Positions 33,319 through 44,085 of a stretch of 64,000 nt of DNA are shown piece by piece. Under the pieces are notes generated by a model. It was not told where the DNA came from, did not search any database, and worked only from the letters and a program-made list of their open reading frames with translations. A program made the position numbers and the translations under genes. Positions within the stretch are counted from its first letter, which is position 1; every line of letters starts with the position of its first letter. Source of the stretch: Stomoxys calcitrans (taxonomy: Eukaryota > Arthropoda > Insecta > Diptera > Muscidae); contig NC_081552.1 in NCBI RefSeq assembly GCF_963082655.1, positions 67,191,465 through 67,255,464 on the forward strand, read 5' to 3'.

Positions 33319-33667
33319 AGCTCCCCGCTTTTAAGTACTATGCGAAGACCAAGCCTGCCCCCCGCAATGGAGACTGCAGAACATGTCCTGCGGAGGGAAG
33401 CAAAGTCGGAACAGCAACGAAGGAAGCGCACGCGGCCCCTGAGTCTTCATGGAGGACTGTGACTTCCAAAAGGATGCCACAGCCATCACGAAAGGGGAAG
33501 ACAGTCGCTGAGAAAGGTAAGGAGCCGCCTTCTTAAGCCGGAGTGGCAAGGAAGCACAACAGAGATGTGATGACTTATGCAGTCATCGATATCGGCTGTG
33601 CATCCGGTGGGATTTCACCAGATTGTCGGTCCCAGGTGAGGCATTTGGTTAACTAACGGATTATTGA

Positions 33668-33964
33668 ACTCTGAAGGAGTCCACCCACACGACGCTGCGC
33701 TTTGCGACAGCGGAATGTATTGATACCGCCAAAGAGCTCATTGGAAGTATCCACACTTCTTGGGGAGCAAAGTTCGATCTTGTGAGTAAGATGGACATCC
33801 CTCAGCTTACAAAGGCGACGATCTTCATCAAGGATGTGGGTGGCGAAATCACGACAGAACGTATGATGGAAGTCTTAACCAAGCAAAACCAAGACTTGGT
33901 CGTGAAGGAGGATGGAACTCTCCTTGTAGTGGGCGTTGATCAAGTCTCTATAGCAAGTCTATAA
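33668..33964 (+). pseudogene. LINE ORF1 fragment with DUF4780-like wording
   Basis: The frame is open from 33668 (after TGA) to TAA (33962-33964), 98 codons. It reads TLRFATAECIDTAKELIGS, SWGAKFDLVSKMDIPQLTKA, TIFIKDVGG, LTKQNQDL and GTLLVVGVDQVSIASL. The order WGA...DIP...KAT(I/V)FI...QN...L(V/L)GVD is that of the DUF4780 domain found in ORF1-type proteins of several arthropod LINEs, as I recall it. It has no complete start. Upstream (33318-33660) the sequence is GC-richer than its neighbours and probably belongs to the same ORF1, with stops. It would have acted in the LINE ribonucleoprotein. Confidence 0.5.
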
Positions 33965-33984
33965 TAGGCAAATATCCTCATATT

Positions 33985-34610
33985 GAGCTATCAGGCGGTG
34001 CAGTGGCGGGACACTCAATAACGCCTAACGGACAGAGGACCGACGACGAGACAATCACCGACTCTCCCAATATTGGGAAGACTATGATAAATAAGCAAAC
34101 ATACTCTACTAAAACATCGGAAAGTGCAGGGGCGAGAGACCCAACCTTACGAACAAGGACCCGACGATGGAACCATCACCGACTTTCTCAAGATTAGGAA
34201 GACTAGGATAGATAAAGATCCTAATGCTGAAACATCAGGCAGTGCAGTAACAGAGAACTCAATGCTGCCTAACGCACTGGGAGCCGACGATGAAACCATA
34301 ACTTACATCCAAGAAGCCAATTTACTTAAAATTTGGAAGACTAAAGGAAAGATCCTAGTATTGGAACATCAGGTGGGGCAGGGACGGTGGACTCAATACA
34401 GTCTAACGAACAGGGACCCGATGAAGGAACCATTACCGGCTTTCTCAAAATTTGGAAACTATGATAGGCAAAGATCCTTTTATTAAAACATTAGGCAGTG
34501 CATTGACGGGAAACCCAATGCAGTCCTAAGAACAGGGAGCAGACGATGAGACCATCAACCACTCCCAAGAAGGCCATCTAATGAAGGACCAATGATTGAG
34601 GAGGTGAGAT
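33985..34610 (+). repeat. Degenerate ~120-bp tandem repeat behind LINE ORF1
   Basis: The block '(g)gcagtgca.tgacggg' recurs at about 34000, 34119, 34232, 34373 and 34494 (spacing 119, 113, 141, 121), with 'ccgacgatgaaaccat' and 'ttgggaagactatgataga' blocks in each unit. In translation the units give DDETITD..., IGKTMI/IRKTRIDKDP and ETSGSA, that is, about 40 residues each, in shifting frames. It is probably a coding repeat at the end of ORF1 that has decayed. Confidence 0.65.
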
Positions 34611-34633
34611 TTTTCCTTATATTATCAATTATT

Positions 34634-35574
34634 GTACCCACCACCATAGGATGGGGGGTATACTAATTTCGTCATTCTGTTTATAACTACTCGAAATATT
34701 CGTATGAGACCCCATAATGTATATATATTCTTGATCGTCGCGACATTTTATGTCGATCTAACCATGTCCGTCCGTCTGTCCGTCCGTCCGTCCGTCTGTC
34801 CGTCCGTCCGTCCGTTTGTCCGTCTGTCTGTCTGTCGAAAGCATGCTAACTTCCAAAGGAGTAAAGCTAGCCGCTTGAAATTTTGCTCAAATACTTGTTA
34901 TTAGTGTAGGTCTGTTGGTATTGTAAATGGGCCATATCGGTCCATGTTTTAATATAGCTGCCATATAAACCGATCTTGGGTCTTGACTTCTTGAGCCTCT
35001 AGAGTGCGCAATTCTTATCCGATTGGAATGAAATTTTGCACGTCGTGTTTTGTTATGATATTCAATAACTGTGCTAAGTATGGTTCAAATCGGTTCATAA
35101 CCTGATATAGCTGTCATATAAACCGATCTTGGGTCTTGACTTCTTGAGCTGCCATATAAACCGATGTGGGATCTTGATTCCTTGAGCCTCTAGAGGTCGC
35201 AATTATTATCCGATTTGTCTGAAATTGTGCGACGGATCCTCTCATGACCATCAACATACGTGTTTATTATGGTCTGAATCGGTCTAGAGCCCGATACAGC
35301 TCCCATATAAATCGATCTCTCTATTTTACTTCTTGAGCCCCCAAAGGGCGCAATTCTTATTTGAATTGGCTGACATTTTGCACAGGTCTCCAACATATAA
35401 TTTAATTGTGACCCAAACCGGACCATATTTGATATCTCTCTAATAGCAGAGCAAATCTTTTCTTATATCCTTTTTTGACTAAGAAGAGATGCCGGGAAAA
35501 GATCTCGACAAATGCGATCCATGGTGGAGGGTATATAAGATTCGGATCAGCCGAACTTAGCACGCTTTTACTTG
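34634..35574 (-). mobile_element. DINE-like element, minus, first of a tandem pair
   Basis: The terminus ACCCACCACCATAGGATGG (subtype B wording) is at 34637, with a long GTCC/GTCT run at 34766-34835. One unit is internally deleted near 35150 (CTTCTTGAGCTGCCATATAA fuses two units). The left terminus CTTAGCACGCTTTTACTTGT is at 35555-35574. It is joined head-to-tail to the next copy. Confidence 0.75.
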
Positions 35575-37022
35575 TTATACCTTCCACCATAAGATGGGGG
35601 GTATACTAATTTCGTCATTCTGATTGTAACTACTCTAAATATTCGTCTGAGACCCTATAAAGTATATATATTCTTGATCGCCGTGAAATTTTATGTCGAT
35701 CTAATCATGTCCGTCCGTCCGTCCGTCTGTCTGTAGAAATCACGCTAACTTCCAAAGGAGTAAAGCTAGCCGCTTGAAATTTTGCACAAATACTTCTTAT
35801 TAGTGTAGGTCGGTTGGTATTGTAAATGGGCCATATAGGTCCATGTTTTGATATAGCTGCCATATAAACCGATCTTGGGTCCTGACTTCTTGAGTCTCTA
35901 GAGTGCGCAATTCTTATCCGATTGGGATAAAATTTAGCACGACGTGTTTTGTTATGATATCCAACAACTGTGCCAAGTATGGTTTAAATCGGTTTATAAC
36001 CTGATATAGCTGCATTTTAAAACGGTCTTTGGTCTTGACTTCTTGAGCCTCTAAAGTGCGCAATTCTTATCCGATTGGAATGAAATTTTACACGACGTGT
36101 TTCGTTATTATATCCAACAATTGTGCCAAGTATGGTTCAAATCGGTCCATAACCTGATATAGCTGCCATATAAACCCATCTGGGGTCTTGACTTCTTCAG
36201 CCTCTAGAGTGCGCAATTCTTATCCGATTGGAATGAAATTTTGCACGACGTGTTTCGTTATGATATCCAACAACTGTGCGAAGTATGGTTCAAATCGGTC
36301 CATAACCTTATATACCATATAGCCTCTAGAGGTCGCAATTCTTATCCAATTTGAATGAATTTTGGCACGTAGTATTTTGTTATGATATCCAACAACTGTG
36401 CCAAATATGGTTCAAATCGGTTTATAACCTGATATAGCTGTCATATAAACAGATCTGGGGACTTGACTTCTTGAGCTTCTAGAGGGCGCAATTTCTATCC
36501 GATTTGGCCGAAATTTCGCAAGACGTTTTTTATTGTCACTTTCAACAACTATGTCAAATAAAGAACAAGTCGGTTCATAACCTGATTTAGCTGCCATATA
36601 AACCGATGTGGGATCTTTATTCCTTGAGCCTCTAGAGGTCGCAATTATTATCCGATTTGTCTGAAATTTTGTGCGACGGATCCTCTAATGACCATCAACA
36701 TACGTGTTTATTATGGTCTGAATCGGTCTAGAGCCCGATACAGCTCCCATATAAATCGATCTCTCTATTTTACTTCTTGAGCCCCCAAAGGGCGCAATTC
36801 TTATTTCAATTGGCTGATATTTTGCACAGGTCTCCAACATATAATTTAATTGTGACCCAAACCGGACCATATCTTGATATCGCTCTAATAGCAGAGCAAA
36901 TCTTTTCTTATATCCTTTTTTAGCTAAGAAGAGATGCCGGGAAAAGATCTCGACAAATGCGATCCATGGTGGAGGGTATATAAGATTCGGCCCAGCCGAA
37001 CTTAGCACGTTTTTACTTGTTT
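35575..37022 (-). mobile_element. DINE-like element, minus, second of a tandem pair
   Basis: TATACCTTCCACCATAAG is at 35576, the GTCC run at 35709-35733, and about seven units follow. The left terminus CTTAGCACGTTTTTACTTGT is at about 37001-37020. The terminal ~400 bp resemble the neighbour's closely, including 'agatctcgacaaatgcg', which suggests tandem duplication or conversion of the pair. Confidence 0.8.
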
Positions 37023-37193
37023 TATATTCATTGGTATCTTGAACCATAAATAGCTGCTAGACTACAGATTTCTATATTTGATGAGTATTAAGACAAAGTT
37101 TTTGTTTTAAGTACATCTAAGTGTAGTTCTTTGCTTAAGGCAACTTTAAAATAAATTAATTATTAATGTTACGGCTAAGGTCATTAAGAAATA

Positions 37194-38132
37194 TGGTTGC
37201 CCAAAAAGTAATTGTCGGTAATATAGTCGGCGTTGACAAATTTTTTCAACGGCTTGTGACTCTGTAATTGCATTCTTTCTTCTGTCAGTTATCAGCTGTT
37301 ACTTTCAGCTTGCTTTAGAAAAAAAGTGCGCGAAATTGTGTTTACATTTGTTTGTTTGGCGTCAATTTTAATATGGGTACCACATGTATTGAAAGAAATT
37401 CATTTAACAAACCGAATCAACGTTTGTGATATGCACCTTAAGCGCAATGAATTCGATCCGTTTTTAAAACGAATCATAACTGGAGATGAAAAATGGATTG
37501 TTTACAACAACGTTAGTCGAAAACGATCATGGTCCAAGCATGGTGAACCAGCTCAAACCACTTCAAAGGCTGATATCCACCAAAAGAAGGTTATGCTGTC
37601 TGTTTGGTGGGATTGGGAGGGTGTGGTATATTTTGAGCTGCTTCCAAGGAACCAAACGATTAATTCGGATGTTTACTGTCAACAATTGGAAAAATTGAAT
37701 ACAGCCATCAAGGAGAATCGACCAGAATTGGTCAATCGTAAAAGTGTCATATTCCACCAGGACAACGCTTGACCGCACACATCTTTGGTCACTCGCCAAA
37801 AACTGAGTGAGCTTGGCTGGGAACTTTTGATGCATCCACCATATAGCCCTGACCTTGCACCATCAGACTACCATTTATTTCGATCTTTGCAGAACTCCTT
37901 AAATGGTAAAACTTTCGGCAATGATGAGGCTATAAAATCGCACTTGATTCAGTTTTTTGCAGATAAAGGCCAGAAGTTCTATGAGCGTGGAATACTAAAT
38001 TTGCCAGGAAGATGGCAAAAGGTTATCGAACAAAATGGCAATTATATATTTGATTAAAGTTCATTCTAAGTTTTATCAAAAATGCATTTACTTTCTTTTA
38101 AAAAATCCGCAATTACTTTTTAGGCAACCCAA
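37194..38132 (+). mobile_element. mariner derivative, 939 bp
   Basis: The left end is TGGTTGCCCAAAAAGTAATT and the right end AATTACTTTTTAGGCAACCC, with TA flanks at 37192-37193 and 38133-38134. The length is about 350 bp below a standard ~1.3-kb mariner, the loss being in the N-terminal DNA-binding half of the transposase. It carries the most complete transposase in the window. Confidence 0.9.
37326..38057 (+). pseudogene. mariner transposase, DD34D catalytic domain, broken
   Basis: After a fused leader the frame gives HVLKEIHLTNRI, RIITGDEKWIVYNN (first catalytic Asp), HQKKVMLSVWWDWEGV, YCQQLEKLN and VIFHQDNA (second Asp). An in-frame TGA (37770-37772) stands where family members have Arg, consistent with one CGA-to-TGA change. 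The same frame continues with MHPPYSPDLAPSDYHLF, the third Asp being 34 residues after the second, and ends at TAA (38055-38057). All three catalytic Asp residues survive. The N-terminal helix-turn-helix domain is deleted, so the protein could not bind its TIR. Origin: cut-and-paste DNA transposon. Confidence 0.85.
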
Positions 38133-38580
38133 TAATATTGAACATGCAATCTGAACTTTGGTCATCGAATAAAATCAATATAGCTTATTCTTAGTGCTTA
38201 GTTTTTGAAACGTCCTGTTTAATTCGGTAACCGGTGATGAGTTAGGCTCCAAATCGGAATGGGAAATACGGAGATAGATTCGAACGATGGGTATTCTTGA
38301 AATTCGTAGTTATGGTCGGGAGGGCAAGTCAGGTGCACCTTACCACCTTTGTATCTGACCAATTCGACTTTGCATAAGATGAGTGTTTGCCACCTCTATC
38401 CCTCTTTGTATGCACGTAACTTTAATGGTTTATAAGTAGCGAAGCATGGGCCTAGAAGCACCGAATCCACCCTACGACGAGCAATAAGGCCGGTGACAGT
38501 ACGTGCGCCTGCTTCTCCTATAGGCCTAATAATACCACCCTCTCCAAATTTATTAGTTGTATGATACAATATGAATAATT

Positions 38581-38600
38581 TGGCGCCCAGTCGTGGAGCC
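38581..38600 (+). promoter_or_regulatory. Primer-binding-site-like sequence of gypsy element
   Basis: TGGCGCCCAGTCGTGGAGCC begins with TGGCGCC, as expected for a tRNA 3'-end complement just behind a 5' LTR. The tRNA used is not determined. The 5' LTR would end at about 38578-38580. Confidence 0.55.
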
Positions 38601-38753
38601 CGAGAAACATTTTAACGACACCATTCGATTTCCTTACTATAGTAAGAACTTGAATTTTATGGGTTGGCTCCATGAAAAGCTCTTTCTTCTTTTCTCACAC
38701 TACGCCTCCAGCGCCAGACGCTGGTTTGTGGCCACATTTTTCATAACACTTGT

Positions 38754-39711
38754 TTGGCGAAATGCATCAAAATTAGACCATATTGTCCAATTTGTGATAC
38801 GATATATGTTACAGAGAGTTCGACGTCCGATGTAACACAAATAACGACTAGGTCGCAGGCTAAGGCTTCTCAGAATCAGGCAGTGTCAGAGGAGCGTACA
38901 CAGGGCGAAAATAGGAATACGAGTCAGGATCCAGGTATTGCTGCCATGGGGACAGATAGGATACAGGAACTGGTTACCTTGATCGTGTTAGCTCAGCAGA
39001 CACAGTTTTATGATGCTATAAGCGCTCGAATGGCTTAGCTCATAGAGAGTAATATTTAGTAAACCAGACCGTTTCTGAGACCCGGCGGAACATTACGGCA
39101 CCACGGGAAATGCGAACCCTTCCTGCAGTGGAGGAACAGCGTTTTAGAGACATATGTACTTAGAATTGCCCCGAACGCTATTAATCACTCTGCAATACAG
39201 AATAGACTAATCATTACGGCCATTAGTTCTGTAGTTAATTTGTCAGCTTCTGGAGGAACTTCATCTTCTGGTCTGGTATCACGGCGTTGTTTTTACGAGT
39301 CAATTGTGGCGCTTACTGATAGGCTTAAGCAGCCACTTTCGGATGATACTTTCGTAGAAATATTAAAGAGGAGTCTAGTACCGGAGATCCAGCATGAGAT
39401 ATTAAATCTGGATATTAAGTCGTTGCAAGTCTTAAGGGATACCTGTAGCCTTAAAGAATTCTTCATCGAAGAAAGCATGGATTCACTTCTCTGAGACAGG
39501 GCGTTGAACCCAAAAGGATTTCGGAAATAGATGGGATTTTGGAACAAGATATTTCAAGCCCATCCCGCCAGGTTCATGATGCTGTAGGGGCTAATAGTTT
39601 GGTTGCTGGAATTGTGGGGAGAATGGCCACCGTTACCAGGACTGTCTTTCAGAACAGACCATATTTTGTTATGGATGTGGCGCGCCTAACGGTTACAAAC
39701 CAAATTGCGTG
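38754..39711 (+). pseudogene. gypsy gag remnant with zinc-knuckle
   Basis: Separate frames give SQAKASQNQAVSEERTQGEN (38754-39038) and ALTDRLKQPLSDDTFVEIL followed by LVPEIQHEILNLDIKSLQ (39240-39494). The latter is typical of the capsid C-terminal part of gypsy Gag. At 39667-39708 CYGCGAPNGYKPNC is a CCHC knuckle, with Gly where the His should be. Frameshifts and stops separate the parts. Confidence 0.6.
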
Positions 39712-40018
39712 AAATTTGCAGCAAAAAACGTTCGGTCGCAATCGAGGACGACGGATGTAGGCGAGGAGTTGTAATTTATAAAAGGCCCAACAAGGAAAAA
39801 TCTGAGTGCTGTGCTGACACTCACCTTAACACTGACTTACATAGATTTGGGCGTAATAACCATCAATCGGATGTACAGAAGAAGATTAATGGGTCCGTAG
39901 GTGGGTACTGCAGATTTAAACCCTTACATATTTGGTTGGAGGAGTATAGGAGTCATAGGCTTATTCCCATCTTTCTCGAAGCCTATAAAACAGCGACATT
40001 TTCCTGTGTCCCTCCGCT

Positions 40019-40920
40019 GTGGAAAAACTTATTTATGAGGAACTATATAGAGTGCTGGCTTTAGGCATAAAAGAAGAATCTAACAGTCCATGGTCCTCTC
40101 CAGTGATACTTCACAGAAAGCCAGGGAAAAATCGACTTTGCTTGGGCAGCCGAAATTTTAATTCGAAAACCGTGGGAGATGCTTACCTTTGCCACAGATT
40201 GAAAGTATTTTAAGCAGACTCCCCAAAGCCGAATTCATAACCAGCTTAGATCTGAAAAATGTCTTCTGGAAGATCCCTTTGGACAGTAAATTGCGAGAAA
40301 AGACAGCATTTACCGTTCCAAGTAGGCCGTTATATCATTTTAAGGTTATGCCCTTTGGACTATGCAACGCGCCTCAAACAATGTCCCGCTTGATGCACAA
40401 GTTTATTCCACCGGAAATCAGAGCGGAAGTGTGTGTCTATTTGGATGATTTACCGATCATTTTGGAGGAAAATCCGTGAATCAGGATTGACGATAAATGT
40501 AGAGAAAAGACATTTTTGTGTCCCTGAAGTGAAATATTTAGGTCATGGGGTGGGTAATCGGGTTATTCGTACTGTCCTTCATTACAGAGTTTCCTGCACC
40601 GCGATCGGTTAAAACAATTCGCAGGTTTTTAGGTATGACAGGGTGCTACCGGAAATTTATCCGAGACTACTGCAAGGCAAAAAAAAATGTGTATGGACTG
40701 AAAATGCTCAGAAAGCCCAGATTTCTGGCAGCCTTTCTACATACACCGCATACACACAAACCATGCCTCATTGAAATGGCTTATGTCAAAATCTGATTTG
40801 AGCACCAGGCTGTCTCGATGGGCTCTAAAATTACAAGGGTATAGCTTTAACATCCAACACAAGTGAGGTAGCTTGAACATAGTGCCAGATAATCTCTCGC
40901 TGGCTAATACTGACTACATG
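40019..40920 (+). pseudogene. gypsy reverse transcriptase and RNase H remnant
   Basis: Frame 40019-40213 gives EESNSPWSSPVILHRKPGKN. Frame 40189-40479 gives EFITSLDLKNVFWKIPLD (motif A, Asp kept), FKVMPFGLCNAPQTMSRLMH and VCVYLDDL (catalytic YLDD kept). Frame 40545-40796 continues with RRFLGMTGCYRKFIRDY (connection). RNase H-end wording (RLSRWALKLQGYSFNIQHK, PDNLSLAN) lies near 40805-40915. At least three frameshifts are needed to link them. Confidence 0.8.
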
Positions 40921-41485
40921 TTCGGTCTAGGTCTTGAAAGTCTGTCTGATTTAGAATACGACAATGGGGTCTTCGTTGACTTAAAATGTCCACACTTTCA
41001 ATCGGACAATTACCAATGAATTTTGGACAAAATTCGGGAGAATATTGAGAAAATGCCAGACTTTAAAATAGTGGACGGATATTTATTATATAGACATAAC
41101 ATGCCACAAGAGAGCAGTTAAAAGATTATATGGCCAGGAAGCTGTGGGTTTCTCGCGGGATGATTCCCGAAGTATTGAGAAGAACCCATTATGGCCCAAT
41201 GTCTATTCAATATTAGAAGATCCTACTATTGGCCTAATTTGGCTGATGTGCGAACTTATGTAAACAATTGCTTGCAAACATACTAACAAAGTGCTTCTGC
41301 CCCCTATGCCTAAAACTGCAGAGACTTGCAGGTTCTTTCAAATATTATTTGTTGATTTTCTCTGTCAATACCCTAGGTCTCTGTCTAGACACATTGGTAT
41401 TTTTATAGCGTTGGATTATTTCTCTAAGTTCCCATAAAGAACATTACAGCTGATATTGTCACCAGATATCTCGAATGTGATCTTT

Positions 41486-42315
41486 TTATACCCTCCATCA
41501 TAGGATGGGGATATACTAATTTCGTCATTTAGTTTGTAACTACGCGAAATATTCGTCTAAAACCCCATAAAGTATATATATTCTTGATCGTCGCGACATT
41601 TTATGTCGATCTAGCCATGTCCGTCCGTCCGTCTGTCTGTCCAAAGCACGCTAACTTCCGAAGGAGTAAAGCTTGCCGCTTAAAATTTTGCACAAATACT
41701 TCTTATTAGTGTAGGTCGGTTGGTATTGTAAATGGGCCATATCGGTCCATGTTTGATATAGCTGCCATATAAAACGATCTGGGATCTTGACTTCTTAAGC
41801 CTCTAGAGCCTATAAGCCAATTCTTATCCGATTGGAATGAAAGTTTGCACGTAGCATTTTGTTATGGTATCCAACAACTGTGCCAAGTATGGTTCAAATC
41901 GGTTCATAACCTGATATAGATGTCATATAAACAGATGTGAGGACTTGACTTCTTGAGCTTCTAGAGGGCGCAATTCCTATCCGATTTGGTTAATATTTTG
42001 CAAGACGTATTTTATTCTCACTTTCAATAACTGTGTCAAATAAGGTTCAAATCGGTTCATATCCTGATATAGCTGCCATATAAACCGATCTGAGAACATA
42101 CGTGTTTATTATGGTCTGCATCGGTTTATAGCCCGATACAGCTTCCATATAAATCGATCTTTCTATTTTACTTCTTGAACCCCAAAGGCCGCAATTCTTA
42201 TTCCAATCGGCTGACGTTTTACACAGGTCTCCAACATATAATGTAATTGTGGTCCAAACCGGACCATATATTGATATCGCTCTAATAGCAGAGCAAATCT
42301 TTTCTTATATCCTTT
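41486..42315 (-). mobile_element. DINE-like element in gypsy integrase, first copy
   Basis: It starts TTTATACCCTCCATCATAGG, with the GTCC/GTCT run at 41620-41640 and four units. It is cut at 'ttttcttatatccttt' (42315), where the next copy begins. The left terminus with the GC palindrome is therefore missing. Confidence 0.75.
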
Positions 42316-43327
42316 ATATACCCTCCACCATAGGATGGGGGTATACTAATTTCGTCATTCTGTTTGTAACTACTCGAAATATTCGTCTGAGACCCCATAA
42401 AGAATATATATACTTGATCGTCGCGACATTTTATGTCGATCAAGTCATGTCCGTCCGTCCGTCTGTCTGTCGAAAGCACGCTAACTTCCGAAGTAGTAAA
42501 GCTAGCCGCTTGAAATTTTGCATAAATTCTTCTTATTAGTGTAGGTCGGTTGGTATTGTAAATGGGCCATATCGGTCCATGTTTTGATATTGCTGCCACA
42601 TAAACCGATCTTGGGTCTTGACTTCTTAAGCCTCTAGAGTGCGCAATTCTCATTCGATTTGACTGAAACTTTGCACATAGTGTTTTAGTATCACTTCTAA
42701 CAACTGTGCTAAGTATTCAATTCGGTTCATTACCTGATATAGCTGCCATATAAACCGATCTGGGATCTTGACTTTTTGAGCCTCTAGAGTGCGCAATTCT
42801 CATTCGATTTGACTGAAACTTTGCACATAGTGTTTAAGTATCACTTCTAACAACTGTGCTAAGTATGATTCAATTCGGTCCATTACCTGATATAGCTGAC
42901 ATATAAACCGATCTTGGGTCTTGACTTCTTGGGCCTCTAGAGGGCGCAATTCTTATCCGATTTGCCTGAAATTTTGTACGACGGATCCTCTCATGACCAT
43001 CAACATACGTGTTTATTATGGTCTGAATCGGTCTATAGCCCGATACAGCTCTCATATAAATCGATCTCTCTATTTTACTTTTTGAGCCCACAAAGGGCGC
43101 AATTCTTATTCGAATTGGCTGACATTTTACACAGGTCTTCAACATATAATTTAATTGTGGTCTAAACCGGATCATATCTTGATATCGCTCTAATAGCAGA
43201 GCAAATTTTTTCTTAAATCATTTTTTGCCTAAGAAGAGATGCCGGGAAAAGAACTCGACAAATATGCTCCAAGGTGGAGGGTATATAAGATTCGGCCTGA
43301 CCGAACTTAGCACGCTTTTACTTGTTT
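42316..43327 (-). mobile_element. DINE-like element in gypsy integrase, second copy
   Basis: ATATACCCTCCACCATAGG is at 42316. Two adjacent units near 42620-42840 share 'gtgcgcaattctcattcg' and 'gactgaaactttgcacatag' almost without change, a recent unit duplication. The left terminus CTTAGCACGCTTTTACTTGT is at 43305-43324. Integrase homology resumes directly after it. Confidence 0.8.
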
Positions 43328-44063
43328 ATACTTTCGGTGTACCCGAAACCATTGTTTCTGACAATGGTTCGTTCTAAAGAGTTTTATCAGTTACTGAAGC
43401 GATATGGGGTTAAACAAACGTACACGGTGGTCTATGCGTCGCAGGCTAATGCGTCAGAATGTATCAATAGGTCGGTTTTGGCTGCAGTAAAATCATATGT
43501 CAAGCCCAACCAGAGAACTTGGATGAACTCCTAAGTAGCATTTGCTGTTCTTTGAGATCCTCACTGTACATGGCCATTGGTACGTCGCCTTATTTCTTAG
43601 CGTTTGGCTAACCTATGATAACCAATGATGCAACTTCCCTCTACTACGTTTACATCAAATGCTCGAGGCCCGCACCGTTAGTTTTGACAGAAATTATTCT
43701 TTGAATATAATGGCTAGAAGGGCTTCTCAGTTGAGTCAGGACAATTTGAAAGGAACCAAAAGTCGTACAATCTGCGTTCGCGAGAGGTGCCATATAATAT
43801 TGGCCAGGAAGTGTATCGAAGAAATTTTAAACAAAGCAGTTTTGAGCAGGGGTATAGTGCTAAGTTGGGGCCTACGTTTTGTAAAGCTCGGGTGCGGCGG
43901 AAACTTGGGAATTTTTATTATGAGTTGGAGGACCTGAGCGGCAATCTAGTGGAAACTTATCATGCCATGGATATCTGGCAGTGAGGTTTCGATTTTGGAG
44001 ATTTCTTCGTTGGCAAGCATTATCAGCCTTTGGTGATTTTCATCCACATAGCTTGATTTTGTC

Positions 44064-44080
44064 GGGGGCGGTGGGGAATG
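44064..44080 (+). promoter_or_regulatory. Polypurine-tract-like run before a possible 3' LTR
   Basis: GGGGGCGGTGGGGAA is followed by TGTAGAGG, and TG is the usual start of an LTR. Its place behind the integrase end is right, but no matching 5' LTR start was found. Confidence 0.4.
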
Positions 44081-44085
44081 TAGAG

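Larger units (their letters stand above)
41000..43984 (+). pseudogene. gypsy integrase remnant, split by nested elements
   Basis: Left part (to about 41485): THYGPM and YYWPNLADVRTYVNNCLQ, zinc-binding-region-like, then FVDFLCQYPRS with the probable first catalytic Asp. Right part (from 43327): FGVPETIVSDNGS with the second Asp, and NASECINRSVLAAVKSYV with the Glu, completing D,D,E. The end has LGPTFCKARVRRKLGNFYYE and ELEDLSGN (43787-43984), a chromatin-binding-like C-terminus. There are stops throughout. The 1.84-kb interruption consists of two DINE-like copies. Confidence 0.75.
38134..44085 (+). mobile_element. Ty3/gypsy-type LTR retrotransposon, decayed, nested insertions
   Basis: In order: primer-site-like sequence (38581), gag pieces, CCHC-like knuckle, RT, RNase H tail, integrase, and a purine tract (44064-44078). 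All reading frames are broken by stops and frameshifts. The LTRs could not be paired by eye: the sequence before the primer site and that after the purine tract show no obvious match. Two DINE-like copies (41486-43327) interrupt the integrase. The exact outer ends are uncertain. Confidence 0.75.
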
